Positions 42,366-51,502 of a DNA stretch of 64,000 nucleotides are shown one piece after another; position 1 is the first letter of the stretch, and each line of letters opens with the position of its first letter. Position numbers and translations under genes: made by a program. This DNA comes from UBA9554 sp038205135 (GTDB lineage Bacteria; Pseudomonadota; Alphaproteobacteria; Rhodobacterales; Rhodobacteraceae): assembly GCA_038205135.1 (NCBI GenBank), contig JBBRCF010000001.1, forward strand, positions 1 to 64,000. The letters run 5' to 3'. The notes below the pieces were generated by a model. It made no database searches and was not told the origin of the DNA. It saw nothing but the letters and a program-made list of their open reading frames with translations.

Positions 42366-43293
42366 TGCGATCCTGACGCTGGAGGGCGTGTTCACCGACA
42401 TCGCGCAGTATCACATCCTGAACGGGGTGGATTTGTCCGTGCCACGTGGCGCGGTGACGATGCTGCTGGGACGAAACGGGGTGGGCAAGACCACGACGCT
42501 GCGCACAATCATGGGGCATTGGCGGGCGCGGGCGGGGCGGGTGGTTCTGGATGGGGTGGAGATCACGCGCACGCCCACCCCGGCGATTGCGCGGATGGGC
42601 GTCGGATATGTCCCCGAAAGCATGGGGATCTTTGCCGATCTGACGGTCGAGGAAAACATGATCCTCGCCGCCGCATCGGGGCCGCTGGACCCTGCGCGGC
42701 TGGACCGGATATTCGCCACCTTTCCGCCGCTGCGCACGTTCTGGAAAGGGCAGGCGGGCACGCTGTCCGGCGGACAGAAACAGATGCTGTCGATTGCCCG
42801 CGCGATGGCCGAGGAACGGCGGCTGTATCTGATCGACGAGCCGACCAAGGGGCTGGCTCCCGCCATTGTCGCTACCATGGCGGGCGCATTGAAGGCGCTA
42901 AAGGCGGATGGCGCGTCGATCCTGATGGTGGAACAGAATTTCGCCGTCGCCCGCGCGCTAGGCGATCATGCGGCGGTGATGGATCAGGGCCGGGTGATCT
43001 GGAACGGCGCGATGGCCGAACTGGCGGGCGATGCCGCGTTGCAGGCGCGGTTGATGGGGCTGAACCTGCAGCCGGGGCACTTGGCGGGGCCGGTGAGCGA
43101 GGGGCGCTGCCCCTCGCGCTCCCCGGGGTACTTGGAAACCAGAGAAGATGCAGAGGACAAAGCAGGCCATGAGCAACGCGCCCACCCATGCGCCCCGGAT
43201 CGAGCGGCGGCGATTTGCGGACCGCATCGCGCCACAGGTGCCTCTGTTGCTGGTGCCTGCGCTGATGGTGCTGGGGCTGGCGCTGATCCCTGA
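42355..43293 (+). CDS. ABC transporter ATPase, LivF type, with abnormal C-terminal extension
   Basis: A 312-residue frame. The first 240 residues are a normal LivF: Walker A GRNGVGKT, GYVPESMGIFADLTVEEN, signature LSGGQKQML, Walker B LYLIDEPTKGLAP, ending LMGLNL. Beyond that, about 70 residues (GPVSEGRCPSRSPG and on) are encoded by a GC hairpin repeat and by the start of the next gene in another frame. Family members end near 235-245. The extension overlaps livH by 125 bases. It is likely that a repeat insertion removed the original stop codon. Function of the ATPase core should be intact. Confidence 0.9.
   Translation: MTSDAILTLEGVFTDIAQYHILNGVDLSVPRGAVTMLLGRNGVGKTTTLRTIMGHWRARAGRVVLDGVEITRTPTPAIARMGVGYVPESMGIFADLTVEENMILAAASGPLDPARLDRIFATFPPLRTFWKGQAGTLSGGQKQMLSIARAMAEERRLYLIDEPTKGLAPAIVATMAGALKALKADGASILMVEQNFAVARALGDHAAVMDQGRVIWNGAMAELAGDAALQARLMGLNLQPGHLAGPVSEGRCPSRSPGYLETREDAEDKAGHEQRAHPCAPDRAAAICGPHRATGASVAGACADGAGAGADP
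43097..43140. repeat. GC-rich palindromic repeat, copy 2
   Basis: GCGAGGGGC, loop GCT, GCCCCTCGC forms a perfect nine-pair stem, followed at 43121 by CCCCGGGG and TACTTGG. The tail CCCCGGGGTA is shared with copy 3. It lies in the livF-livH junction and is read through by the livF frame. Confidence 0.88.
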
Positions 43294-44200
43294 TGGACCG
43301 GTCTGGCTGACGCTGACGGTGTCGGGTCTGGCGATGGGGATGATGATATTCGTGATGGCGTCGGGCATGACGCTGGTGTTCGGGTTGATGGATGTCATCA
43401 ATTTTGGCCATGGCGTGTTCATTTCCGTGGGCGCGTTCGTCGGCGTGTCGGTGTTGCTGCTGTTGGGGGACATGACCGGTGCGCCGTCGCTGCTAATGGC
43501 GCTGGGCGCGGTGATGCTGGCGGTGGTCGCCGCGATGCTGGCGACCGGCCTGCTGGGCTGGGCGTTCGAACGGGTGATCGTGAAACCGGTCTATGGCGCG
43601 CATCTGAAACAGATCCTGGTCACCATGGGCGGGCTGATCGTGGTCGAACAGCTGATCATCGTGATCTGGGGCCCCGAGGAGATTTACATTCCCCGCCCCG
43701 AGGCCCTGAAGGGCGCGGTCACGTTCGCCGGGGCGGCGATGGAGAAATACCGCCTGCTGGCGGTGGCGTTCGGCGCGGTGATTTTCATCGCCATGCGGTT
43801 GGTGCTGCGGCGGACCAAGCTGGGGCTGATCGTGCGCGCGGGTGTTGAGAACGGCGAGATGGTCGAGGCGCTGGGCTATCGGCTGCGCGTGGTGTTCATC
43901 GGCGTGTTCGTGGCCGGGTCCGCGCTGGCGGGGCTGGGGGGCGTGATGTGGGGCCTGTATCAGGAGGTGATCACCGCCCATATGGGCCAGCAGATCATGA
44001 TCCTGATCTTCATCGTCGTCATCATCGGCGGGCTGGGCAGCGTCGAGGGCTGTTTCATCGGCGCGCTGCTGGTCGGCCTGTTGCAGAATTACGTGGCGTT
44101 TCTGGAGCCGAAGGCGGCGCTGGTATCGAATATCGCGCTGATGGTGGCGATCCTGATGTGGCGGCCGATGGGCATGATACCGGTGGTTAAGGCGAAATGA
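43169..44200 (+). CDS. ABC transporter permease, LivH type
   Basis: A 343-residue membrane protein with about eight hydrophobic segments. GMTLVFGLMDVINFGHGVFI and RAGVENGEMVEALGY are family features, and IGGLGSVEG near the C-terminus completes the pattern. The start is ambiguous: ATG 43169 or ATG 43148, seven codons upstream, where AGAGAAG precedes directly. It is embedded in the over-extended livF frame, so translation of the two genes may interfere. Confidence 0.92.
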   Translation: MSNAPTHAPRIERRRFADRIAPQVPLLLVPALMVLGLALIPDGPVWLTLTVSGLAMGMMIFVMASGMTLVFGLMDVINFGHGVFISVGAFVGVSVLLLLGDMTGAPSLLMALGAVMLAVVAAMLATGLLGWAFERVIVKPVYGAHLKQILVTMGGLIVVEQLIIVIWGPEEIYIPRPEALKGAVTFAGAAMEKYRLLAVAFGAVIFIAMRLVLRRTKLGLIVRAGVENGEMVEALGYRLRVVFIGVFVAGSALAGLGGVMWGLYQEVITAHMGQQIMILIFIVVIIGGLGSVEGCFIGALLVGLLQNYVAFLEPKAALVSNIALMVAILMWRPMGMIPVVKAK

Positions 44201-45252
44201 TCCGCGCGATGATTTCAGGCGACCTGCCGCGGTCGCGGGTGCTGGCGGTGCTGCTGGTGGTGGTGTTCATCGGGCTGGCCTTGGCGCCATTCCTGTTTCC
44301 GGGCGTGCGGTCGGTGGACACGGCGGCGCGCATCTGCATCCTGATCGTGCTGGTGGCGTCCTATGACCTGTTGCTGGGTTATGCGGGCATCGTCAGTTTT
44401 GCGCATACGATGTTCTTTGGTCTGGGGGCTTATGGCGTCGCGCTGGCCTTGGCGCAATTCGGGCGGGGCTGGGATGCCGTGCTGATCGGCACGCTGGGCG
44501 GCGCGGGCGTGGCGGTGGTGCTGGCTTTTGGCATCGGGCTGTTTTCGTTGCGGGTGCGGGCGATCTTCTTTGCGATGATTACGCTGGCGGTGGCGTCGGC
44601 CTTTGCGGTGCTGGTGTCGCAACTGTCAGGGCTGACAGGCGGCGAAGATGGGCTGAACCTGCAGATCCCGCGCGTGTTGACGCCGGCGTTCCGGTTCGGC
44701 GACGAGGTGCTGGGCGTCAAGCTGAACGGGCGACTGCTGGCATATTATCTGGTATTCGGGGTGTCGCTGGCGCTGTTTCTGGTGATGCTGCGCATCGTCA
44801 ATTCGCCGTTCGGCCGCGTATTGCAGGCGGTGCGCGAGAACGATTTCCGCGCCGAGGCGATCGGCTACCCGGTGGTGCGGTACCGCGTCGCCGCCACCTG
44901 CCTGTCGGCGGGCATCGCGGCACTGGCCGGATCGCTTTATGCGCTGTGGTTGCGCTATGTCGGGCCGGATACGGTGCTGTCGATGGAGTTGATGATCGAC
45001 ATCCTGTTGATGGTAGTGATCGGTGGCATGGGCACCTTGTGGGGTGCCGTGATTGGCGCGGCCATCTTTGTCATCGCGCAGGTCTATCTGCAGGAGGGGC
45101 TTGGCGCGCTGGCCGCGGCGACCGCAGGCCTGCCGGTCCTGCCCGCGCTGTTGAACCCCGACCGCTGGCTGTTGTGGCTTGGGCTGTTGTTCGTGCTGTC
45201 GGTGTATTTCTTTCCGACCGGCATTGTGGGGCGACTCCGCGCCAGACGCTAA
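44197..45252 (+). CDS. ABC transporter permease, LivM type
   Basis: A 351-residue permease, second channel subunit. YDLLLGYAGIVSFAHTMFFGLGAY marks the LivM family (given in the sequence as one run; key parts GYAGIVSFAH), with RVLQAVRENDFRAEAIGY in the cytoplasmic loop and GGMGTLWGAVIGA near the end. The start overlaps the livH stop (ATGA). It closes the import operon. Confidence 0.93.
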   Translation: MIRAMISGDLPRSRVLAVLLVVVFIGLALAPFLFPGVRSVDTAARICILIVLVASYDLLLGYAGIVSFAHTMFFGLGAYGVALALAQFGRGWDAVLIGTLGGAGVAVVLAFGIGLFSLRVRAIFFAMITLAVASAFAVLVSQLSGLTGGEDGLNLQIPRVLTPAFRFGDEVLGVKLNGRLLAYYLVFGVSLALFLVMLRIVNSPFGRVLQAVRENDFRAEAIGYPVVRYRVAATCLSAGIAALAGSLYALWLRYVGPDTVLSMELMIDILLMVVIGGMGTLWGAVIGAAIFVIAQVYLQEGLGALAAATAGLPVLPALLNPDRWLLWLGLLFVLSVYFFPTGIVGRLRARR

Positions 45253-45311
45253 CACGCGCTTGCACATTTTTGTGGCAACTGGCACCAAAACCGGGCGATT
45301 GGAGACGCGCG

Positions 45312-46490
45312 ATGATCCCCGGCCTGATATTTCTGTGTGGCACCTACGCGCTTAGCCAATTCTACCGCGCCTTTCTGGCCGTGCTGGCCGAGGTGTTGCA
45401 GGCCGATCTGGGTGCGGGGGCCGATGATCTGGCGCTGGCGTCGGGGCTGTGGTTCCTGACATTCGCCTTTATGCAGATCCCGGTTGGCGAGGCGCTGGAC
45501 CGCATCGGCCCGCGTCGCACCGCGGGGTGGCTGTTCCTGATCGGCGGTGCAGGCGGCGCGGTTTTATTCGCGCTGGCGACCGCGCCCTGGCATATCTCTG
45601 CGGCGATGGTGCTGATCGGCGTCGGATGTTCGCCGGTGCTGATGGCATCGTTCTACATCTTTTCGCGGGTCTATCCGGCAGCGATGTTTGCCACGCTGGG
45701 GTCGGTGATGATCGGGTTCGGGTCACTGGGCAATGTCGCGGGCACCGTGCCGCTGGCCTGGGCCATCGAGACGCTGGGCTGGCGCGAAACGCTGTGGGGC
45801 GTTGCGGGCGTCTCGGCGCTGTTGGCGTTGGGTGTGTTCCTCGCCGTCAAGGATCCGGAACGTATCGGCAAGGGGCAGGCCGGGTCCGTGCTGGACCTGC
45901 TCCGGTTGCCTGCGCTCTGGATGATTTTCCCGATGCTGATCGTGAATTATCTGGCAGCGGGCGGGCTGCGCGGACTGTGGGTCGGGCCCTATCTGTCAGA
46001 TGTCTACGGCGCGACGAATGCGGTGGTGGGGCAGGCGACGCTGTACATGGGGCTGGCGATGATTTTCGGCACTTTTGCCTATGGCCCGCTGGACCGCATC
46101 TTCAGGACCCGCAAATGGGTGATCTTTGGCGGTAACCTGTTGGGTACGCTGGCGATTGCCGCGCTTGCGGTGTTCCCGCTGGCGGGTTACTGGCCGGCGA
46201 TCCTGATGATCGTTGCCATCGGGTTCTTCGGGTCGTCGTTCCCGGTCATCATGGCGCATGCGCGCGCCTTTGTGCCGCCACATCTGGCGGGGCGGGGGAT
46301 GACGCTGATGAACCTGTTCGGCATCGGGGGTGTCGGCGTGTTTCAGGTGATTACGGGCCGCGTCTATGCTGGTGTGGAGGGCGACGGCGTGGCGGTGCAT
46401 CTGCCTTATCAGGCGGTGTTCGCGGTGTTTGCCATCACGATGGCGATCGGCCTTGCCGCCTACATGTTCAGCCGCGACCGAGTGGATTGA
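45312..46490 (+). CDS. MFS transporter
   Basis: A 392-residue protein with about 12 hydrophobic segments. MQIPVGEALDRIGPRRTAG contains the MFS loop 2-3 motif, and SFPVIMAHARAFVPPHLAGRGM the mirror loop of the second half. Start ATG 45312 is seven bases after GGAGA; the frame is open far upstream over livM but not used. The substrate is unknown. The 60-base gap to livM leaves open whether it belongs to the same transcript. Confidence 0.88.
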   Translation: MIPGLIFLCGTYALSQFYRAFLAVLAEVLQADLGAGADDLALASGLWFLTFAFMQIPVGEALDRIGPRRTAGWLFLIGGAGGAVLFALATAPWHISAAMVLIGVGCSPVLMASFYIFSRVYPAAMFATLGSVMIGFGSLGNVAGTVPLAWAIETLGWRETLWGVAGVSALLALGVFLAVKDPERIGKGQAGSVLDLLRLPALWMIFPMLIVNYLAAGGLRGLWVGPYLSDVYGATNAVVGQATLYMGLAMIFGTFAYGPLDRIFRTRKWVIFGGNLLGTLAIAALAVFPLAGYWPAILMIVAIGFFGSSFPVIMAHARAFVPPHLAGRGMTLMNLFGIGGVGVFQVITGRVYAGVEGDGVAVHLPYQAVFAVFAITMAIGLAAYMFSRDRVD

Positions 46491-46578
46491 GCGCGGGCAG
46501 AAACGCCCCGGCAAAAACAACCTGTTTCCTCTGCCCGGCAAACGCCTTATGACGCGTCGGGTCAGAGGAGTTACTGCT

Positions 46579-47601
46579 ATGGGTTACAAGGTCGTCATCG
46601 CAGGGGCCACGGGCAACGTGGGCCGCGAAATGCTGAACATTCTGGCGGAGCGTCAGTTTCCGGTGGACGAGATCGCGGCGCTGGCCAGCCGCCGGTCCCT
46701 GGGCACCGAGATTTCCTTTGGCGACAAGACTGTGAAAGCCCGGGACATCGAAACCTTCAACTGGGCCGGCTGGGATATTGCCCTGTTCGCCATCGGGTCC
46801 GAGGCCACGAAAATCCACGCGCCGCGCGCCGCCGCCGCGGGCTGTGTGGTGATCGACAATTCGTCGCTGTACCGTTACGACCCCGAGGTGCCGTTGATCG
46901 TGCCCGAAGTGAACGCCGACGCGATCTTTGGCTATTCCAAGAAGAACATCATCGCGAACCCTAACTGTTCAACCGCCCAGATGGTGGTGGCGCTGAAACC
47001 CTTGCACGACCGTGCGCGGATCAAGCGCGTGGTGGTCAGCACCTATCAATCCGTGTCTGGCGCCGGCAAAGAGGGCATCGACGAATTGTGGGACCAGACC
47101 AAGGGCATCTATGTGCCGGGTCAGGAACGCGAGCCGAAGAAGTTCCAGAAGCAGATCGCCTTCAACGTGATCCCGCAGATCGACTCCTTCATGGAAGACG
47201 GCCAGACCAAGGAAGAATGGAAAATGGTCGTCGAGACGAAAAAGATCCTCGACCCCAAGATCAAGGTCACGGCGACCTGCGTGCGGGTGCCGGTATTCGT
47301 AGGCCATTCCGAAGCGATCAACATCGAATTCGAAGAGTTTCTGGACGAGGACGAGGCGCGCGACATCCTGCGCGAGGCGCCCGGCGTTTTGGTGATCGAT
47401 AAACGCGAACCGGGCGGTTACATCACACCCATCGAATGCGTGGGCGATTATGCCACCTACGTCAGCCGCATCCGGCAGGACAGCACCATCGACAACGGTA
47501 TCAACCTGTGGTGCGTGTCCGACAACCTGCGCAAGGGCGCAGCGCTGAACGCGGTGCAGATCGCCGAAGTGCTGGGCATCCGCTGCCTGAAAAAGGGCTG
47601 A
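46579..47601 (+). CDS. asd: Aspartate-semialdehyde dehydrogenase
   Basis: A 340-residue enzyme. NADP-binding GATGNVGREML (residues about 9-19), the catalytic Cys in NPNCSTAQM, the YQSVSGAGKEG loop and the catalytic His/Arg region VRVPVFVGHSEA are complete. It reduces aspartyl phosphate to the semialdehyde for lysine, threonine, methionine and diaminopimelate. AGAGGAG lies eight bases before ATG 46579. A clear terminator follows. Confidence 0.97.
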   Translation: MGYKVVIAGATGNVGREMLNILAERQFPVDEIAALASRRSLGTEISFGDKTVKARDIETFNWAGWDIALFAIGSEATKIHAPRAAAAGCVVIDNSSLYRYDPEVPLIVPEVNADAIFGYSKKNIIANPNCSTAQMVVALKPLHDRARIKRVVVSTYQSVSGAGKEGIDELWDQTKGIYVPGQEREPKKFQKQIAFNVIPQIDSFMEDGQTKEEWKMVVETKKILDPKIKVTATCVRVPVFVGHSEAINIEFEEFLDEDEARDILREAPGVLVIDKREPGGYITPIECVGDYATYVSRIRQDSTIDNGINLWCVSDNLRKGAALNAVQIAEVLGIRCLKKG

Positions 47602-47635
47602 CGGCGGGGATTTGCCGGTTGTCGGGTCGATCCGG

Positions 47636-47662
47636 GGGGCGCTTGCGGGCGCCCCTTGCTTT
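47636..47662 (+). terminator. Terminator after asd
   Basis: GGGGCGC, loop TTGCGG, GCGCCCC followed by TTGCTTTT, about 35 bases after the asd stop. The stem is perfect over seven pairs. Confidence 0.75.
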
Positions 47663-47712
47663 TGCGGACCGCGCGCGGATGCTGCGCGCAGGCTTTTCCC
47701 CCGGAGGTTTCC

Positions 47713-49332
47713 ATGCGCGTGTTGCTTGCCCTGTTGCTGACAACCCTGACGGCCGTTCCTGTCTGGGCATCGGATATCGCGCTGGGAGCCCCTGTTTCGG
47801 CGGCGGTGCTGTACCCGCAAGGCGCGACGCTGACCCGGACGGTTGGCTTTGCCATTCCGCAGGGACGGCATCGGCTGATCGTGACCGATCTGCCGGCCGA
47901 TATCGACGCCGCAACGCTGCGTGTCGCGGTCGAAGGCGCGCGTCTGGGCGCGCTGTCGTTCCGCAACGATGCCGTGCCGCCGCGTGATGCCATCGATCCG
48001 GTGGCGGTGCAGGCCGCCGAAGCGGCGATCAAGACCGCCGAGGCCGCGCTGCGCGGCGCGGAAACCGACAAGGCGCGCGCGCTGGCCGCGCGTGAAGGGG
48101 CCGAGGCACGCCTGGCCTTTCTGGCCGCACTGGGCCAATCCGACGCGACCGCCCAGCCGCCCGAGGCGCTGCGGCAGATCCTGATGATGGTCGGCGAGGA
48201 AACCGCCGCCGCCCGCGCCGCGATTCTGGATGCCGAGGCCGCCGCCACCACGCTGGACCCGGCTATCACTGCCGCGCAACTGACGCTGGAACGTGCCAAG
48301 GCGGCGCTGGCCGCGCTGGTTCCCGATACCACCGACCGCGCCTGGCTGGCAATCGAGGTCGACGCCGACGCCGCTGGCGATGCGCGCCTGACCATCACCC
48401 ATCCGACCTGGAATGCCGCGTGGCAGCCCGCGTATGACCTGCGCCTGACGCGGGCGACCGGCGCGCTGGACATCGGCCGCGCCGCCTTTCTGCGGCAGGA
48501 TACTGGCGAGGCGTGGACCGACGTGGCGATCACCCTGTCCACCGTGCGCCCGTCCGAACAGACCGCCCCGTCCGAAGTCTGGCCACTGCCGTTGCAGATC
48601 GTGGACCCCGAGGCCCCGCAGCCGATGATGCGTGGCGAAATGTCGGACAACATGGCGGCCGAATCGATGGCGGTAGCGGCATCCGCGCCGAAACAGGCGA
48701 TCGCGGACTATGATGGCCTCGCGGTCAGCTATGCCTATCCTGACCCTGTGTCGCTGGTGTCGGGCCCTGAGGCGTTGCGGCTGTCGCTTGGCGACTTGAC
48801 GGCTACGGCCACGGTGCGCGCCGAGGCTGCGCCACTTTTTGATGCCACGGCCTTTCTCGTGGCGGAATTCATAAATGACACCGGCGAAATCCTGTTGCCG
48901 GGGTCCGAGGTGCAGTTGTACCGTGATGGCGTCCATGCCGGGCGGTTCCAGATGCCGCTGGTGGCGGTCCGCGAGACCGCCCGCGTGCCTTTTGGCCCGA
49001 TCGAAGGTCTGCGCCTGAGCCGCAATGTGCTGGACCGATCCGAAGGCGGGCGTGGCGTCATCACCAAATCGACCGAACGCAACGAGGCCGTGCAGATCAC
49101 GGTGCGCAACCTGACAGCGGAACCATGGGACCTGCGACTGACCGACCGCGTGCCGTTTTCGGAACAGGACGCACTGAAGATCGAGGTCAAAACCACGCCC
49201 GCCCCGACCGCGCGTGATATCGACGGCAAACGCGGTGTGCTGCGCTGGGATCTGACGATTCCGGCCGGCGAAACGCGGGAAATCGGCATCGACACACGCA
49301 TCACCTGGCCCGAGGGCAAGTTCATCCGGTAA
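47713..49332 (+). CDS. DUF4139 domain protein, exported
   Basis: A 539-residue protein with a signal peptide (residues 1-19, ending VWA). An N-terminal DUF4140-like beta region (AAVLYPQGATLTR) is followed by a long Ala-rich coiled coil (about 95-200) and a C-terminal DUF4139 beta domain (WNAAWQPAYDLRL onward, ending W-LTIPAGETREI). This mucoidy-inhibitor-A-like architecture is common in bacteria, but the function is not known. GGAGG precedes ATG 47713. Confidence 0.87.
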   Translation: MRVLLALLLTTLTAVPVWASDIALGAPVSAAVLYPQGATLTRTVGFAIPQGRHRLIVTDLPADIDAATLRVAVEGARLGALSFRNDAVPPRDAIDPVAVQAAEAAIKTAEAALRGAETDKARALAAREGAEARLAFLAALGQSDATAQPPEALRQILMMVGEETAAARAAILDAEAAATTLDPAITAAQLTLERAKAALAALVPDTTDRAWLAIEVDADAAGDARLTITHPTWNAAWQPAYDLRLTRATGALDIGRAAFLRQDTGEAWTDVAITLSTVRPSEQTAPSEVWPLPLQIVDPEAPQPMMRGEMSDNMAAESMAVAASAPKQAIADYDGLAVSYAYPDPVSLVSGPEALRLSLGDLTATATVRAEAAPLFDATAFLVAEFINDTGEILLPGSEVQLYRDGVHAGRFQMPLVAVRETARVPFGPIEGLRLSRNVLDRSEGGRGVITKSTERNEAVQITVRNLTAEPWDLRLTDRVPFSEQDALKIEVKTTPAPTARDIDGKRGVLRWDLTIPAGETREIGIDTRITWPEGKFIR

Positions 49333-49362
49333 TCCCGGACGTGTCTTGAACCTTGGCCCCCG

Positions 49363-49674
49363 TCAGAACCGTTCGGCGCGCAGGATCTCGCAATCGGTCA
49401 CCGCGATCACGCCGATATGACGGTCCACCACGGCAAATGCGGCAGTCAGCAGCTGCTCCAGCCGGTCGGGCCGGATCAGGCAGACCACCTGCACCATGCC
49501 GCCCGCCCGCGTCACCTCGCCATCGCGCGACCACGGCCCCGACCGTCCTGACCCGCCCAGCACGGGCATCACCGTCCAGCCGGTCACGCCCGCGCGGGCC
49601 AGGGCATCGGTCAGGCGGCGTTCCATCACCGCCTCGATCATGATTTCGACCCGTTTGGCAGGGTGCATCTGCAT
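49363..49674 (-). CDS. PII-like signalling protein linked to bicarbonate transport (SbtB/CPII type)
   Basis: A 103-residue protein with the ferredoxin-like PII fold: KRVEIMIEAVMERRLTDALARAG at the start, a GGSGRSGPWSRDG segment where the T-loop would be, and QVVCLIRPDRLEQLL later. The T-loop is short and glycine-rich as in SbtB/CPII proteins, not uridylylation-type GlnB. Those relatives bind adenine nucleotides and gate carbon uptake. It starts three bases after the sbtA stop, so it is coupled to the transporter. Confidence 0.8.
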   Translation of the reverse strand: MQMHPAKRVEIMIEAVMERRLTDALARAGVTGWTVMPVLGGSGRSGPWSRDGEVTRAGGMVQVVCLIRPDRLEQLLTAAFAVVDRHIGVIAVTDCEILRAERF

Positions 49675-49677
49675 GGT

Positions 49678-50646
49678 TCAGCCTTTGGTCAGGGTTTGCG
49701 CCAGCCACAGATACGCGGGCAGGCCGATGGTCAGATTGAATGGAAACGTAACACCCAACGATAGTGTCAGATAGACTGAAGGGTTCGCTTCGGGCAGGGC
49801 GACGCGCATCGCGGCAGGCACGGCAATGTAACTGGCGGAGGCGGCCAGTGTCGCCATCAGCATCACCCCCCCGGTGGACAGGCCCACGGCGGTGCCCGCG
49901 AACGCGCCAAGGATGCCGCCGATCAGCGGCATGATCAGCGCAAAGGCGATGGCACCACGGTCAAGAACCCGACCGCCGCCAAGCAGACCGCGCCCGGCAA
50001 CCAGCCCCATGTCCAGCAGGAACAGGCACAGCACGCCTTTGAACGGCGCGGTGATGAAGGCGGAAATCTCTGTCAGGCCCTGCGGTCCGGTGGCCCAGCC
50101 GATCACAAAGGACCCGACCAGCAGTACGATGGACCCGTTCAACAGAATCTCGCGCAGCAGGTCCGGTTCCATGGCGCGGCCTTGTCCGTTGCGCGCGACC
50201 AGCCATAGGGCGGACAGGATCGCGGGGGCTTCCATCGCGGCGGCGACGGCAACCATGTATCCCTCGGGGCGCAGGCCTGCCGCGTCGGCAACAGATGTGG
50301 CGGCCACGAAGGTCACGATTGAAATCGACCCGTAATGCGCCGAGACGGCCGCCGCATCCAGCACCGACATGCCGGACATGCGCCGCAGCAGCCCGAATGC
50401 GATCAACGGCAGGCTAAAGGACAGCGCCACCCCCACCCCGATGGCCAAGGCCAATCCGGCGTCGATGCCGTTTTCCGCCACCGCCACCCCGCCCTTGAAC
50501 CCGATGGCGAACAACAGGTAGATCGACATGCCCTTGGCGATGGATTCAGGCACGGTCAGGTCGGATCGCGCCAGCGCCGCCATAAGGCCAAGGCCAAAAC
50601 AAAGGACCATGGGCGACAACAGGTTGGCGGCGGCAAGGTCGAGCAT
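49678..50646 (-). CDS. sbtA: Sodium-dependent bicarbonate transporter (SbtA family)
   Basis: A 322-residue membrane protein of the SbtA (DUF897) family with about ten helices in two inverted halves. LSPMVLCFGLGLMAALARSDLTVPE opens the first half and ASASYIAVPAAMRVALPEANPS is the highly conserved block of the second. SbtA imports HCO3- with Na+. GGAG lies five bases before ATG 50646; the longer frame is rejected. It is flanked by carbonic anhydrase upstream and the PII-like gene downstream on the same strand. Confidence 0.92.
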   Translation of the reverse strand: MLDLAAANLLSPMVLCFGLGLMAALARSDLTVPESIAKGMSIYLLFAIGFKGGVAVAENGIDAGLALAIGVGVALSFSLPLIAFGLLRRMSGMSVLDAAAVSAHYGSISIVTFVAATSVADAAGLRPEGYMVAVAAAMEAPAILSALWLVARNGQGRAMEPDLLREILLNGSIVLLVGSFVIGWATGPQGLTEISAFITAPFKGVLCLFLLDMGLVAGRGLLGGGRVLDRGAIAFALIMPLIGGILGAFAGTAVGLSTGGVMLMATLAASASYIAVPAAMRVALPEANPSVYLTLSLGVTFPFNLTIGLPAYLWLAQTLTKG

Positions 50647-50720
50647 GCTGGCTCCGAGAAAGATCTTATGGAAGATACGCTGTCGCAGTGGCCGCACAAG
50701 CCCTGCGTCGAAAAGCGGGT

Positions 50721-51368
50721 CTACACCTTGCGGAAATCACCGATGGTCGCATCGAACCATTCCAGCGAGCCTTCGCCGATGTCCGTCCACAGCCCGTGCA
50801 ACGTCAGATGGCCGCTTTCAACGGCCGTCTTTACAAAGGGAAAGGTCAGCAGGTTTTCCAGACTGACCAGCACCGCCTGCCGTTCCAGCGCGCGATGCTG
50901 ATCGGGGCCCGGCAGGCCCTTGATCCGATCAAAGCCGGGCCGCAGGATATCCATCCAGCGCCCGACGAACGATGTTCTTTCTTCCAGTTCGGGGGCGGCA
51001 CCCGTGCACATCGCGTGACACCCCTGCACCCCGCCGCAGGACGAATGGCCCAGCACAATCACATGCGCCACCTTCAGCGACATCACCGCATACTCCACCG
51101 CAGCCGAGGTCCCATGCTGCAATCCGTCGGGTTTGTGCAGCGGCACCAAATTGGCGATGTTGCGGTGGATAAAGAATTCGCCCTGATCCGCGCCAAAGAT
51201 CGACGTGACGTGCACGCGACTGTCGCAGCAGGAAATCACCATGGCGCGCGGGTGTTGACCGTTATCGGCCAGACGGCGATACCATGCCTGATTGTCCTGA
51301 TAGGTCGTGGCCTTCCAGCCCTGATAGCGTTGCACAAGATAGCTGGGCAGCGGTTTGGCGGCGTTCAT
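50721..51368 (-). CDS. Beta-carbonic anhydrase
   Basis: A 215-residue beta-class enzyme. Zinc ligands are Cys47 (in SCCDSRV), His108 and Cys111 (in GHSSCGG); the Asp49-Arg51 pair that controls zinc access is present. It interconverts CO2 and HCO3-. No signal peptide is seen, so it acts in the cytoplasm, where it would use bicarbonate brought in by SbtA. GGGAGG lies before ATG 51368. It is the first gene of the carbon operon. Confidence 0.94.
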   Translation of the reverse strand: MNAAKPLPSYLVQRYQGWKATTYQDNQAWYRRLADNGQHPRAMVISCCDSRVHVTSIFGADQGEFFIHRNIANLVPLHKPDGLQHGTSAAVEYAVMSLKVAHVIVLGHSSCGGVQGCHAMCTGAAPELEERTSFVGRWMDILRPGFDRIKGLPGPDQHRALERQAVLVSLENLLTFPFVKTAVESGHLTLHGLWTDIGEGSLEWFDATIGDFRKV

Positions 51369-51502
51369 CGAATCCTCCCGCGGAAGTTGGTCGGTATTTG
51401 CGGAAACTTGCCCGGAAAACAAGGGCTAGCAGCAAGGTTTTGGGAAGGGTTTATGCCGCAATCTGCGCACCAGCCGTGGGGGCCGAGTGGAAGGGTGAGA
51501 TT

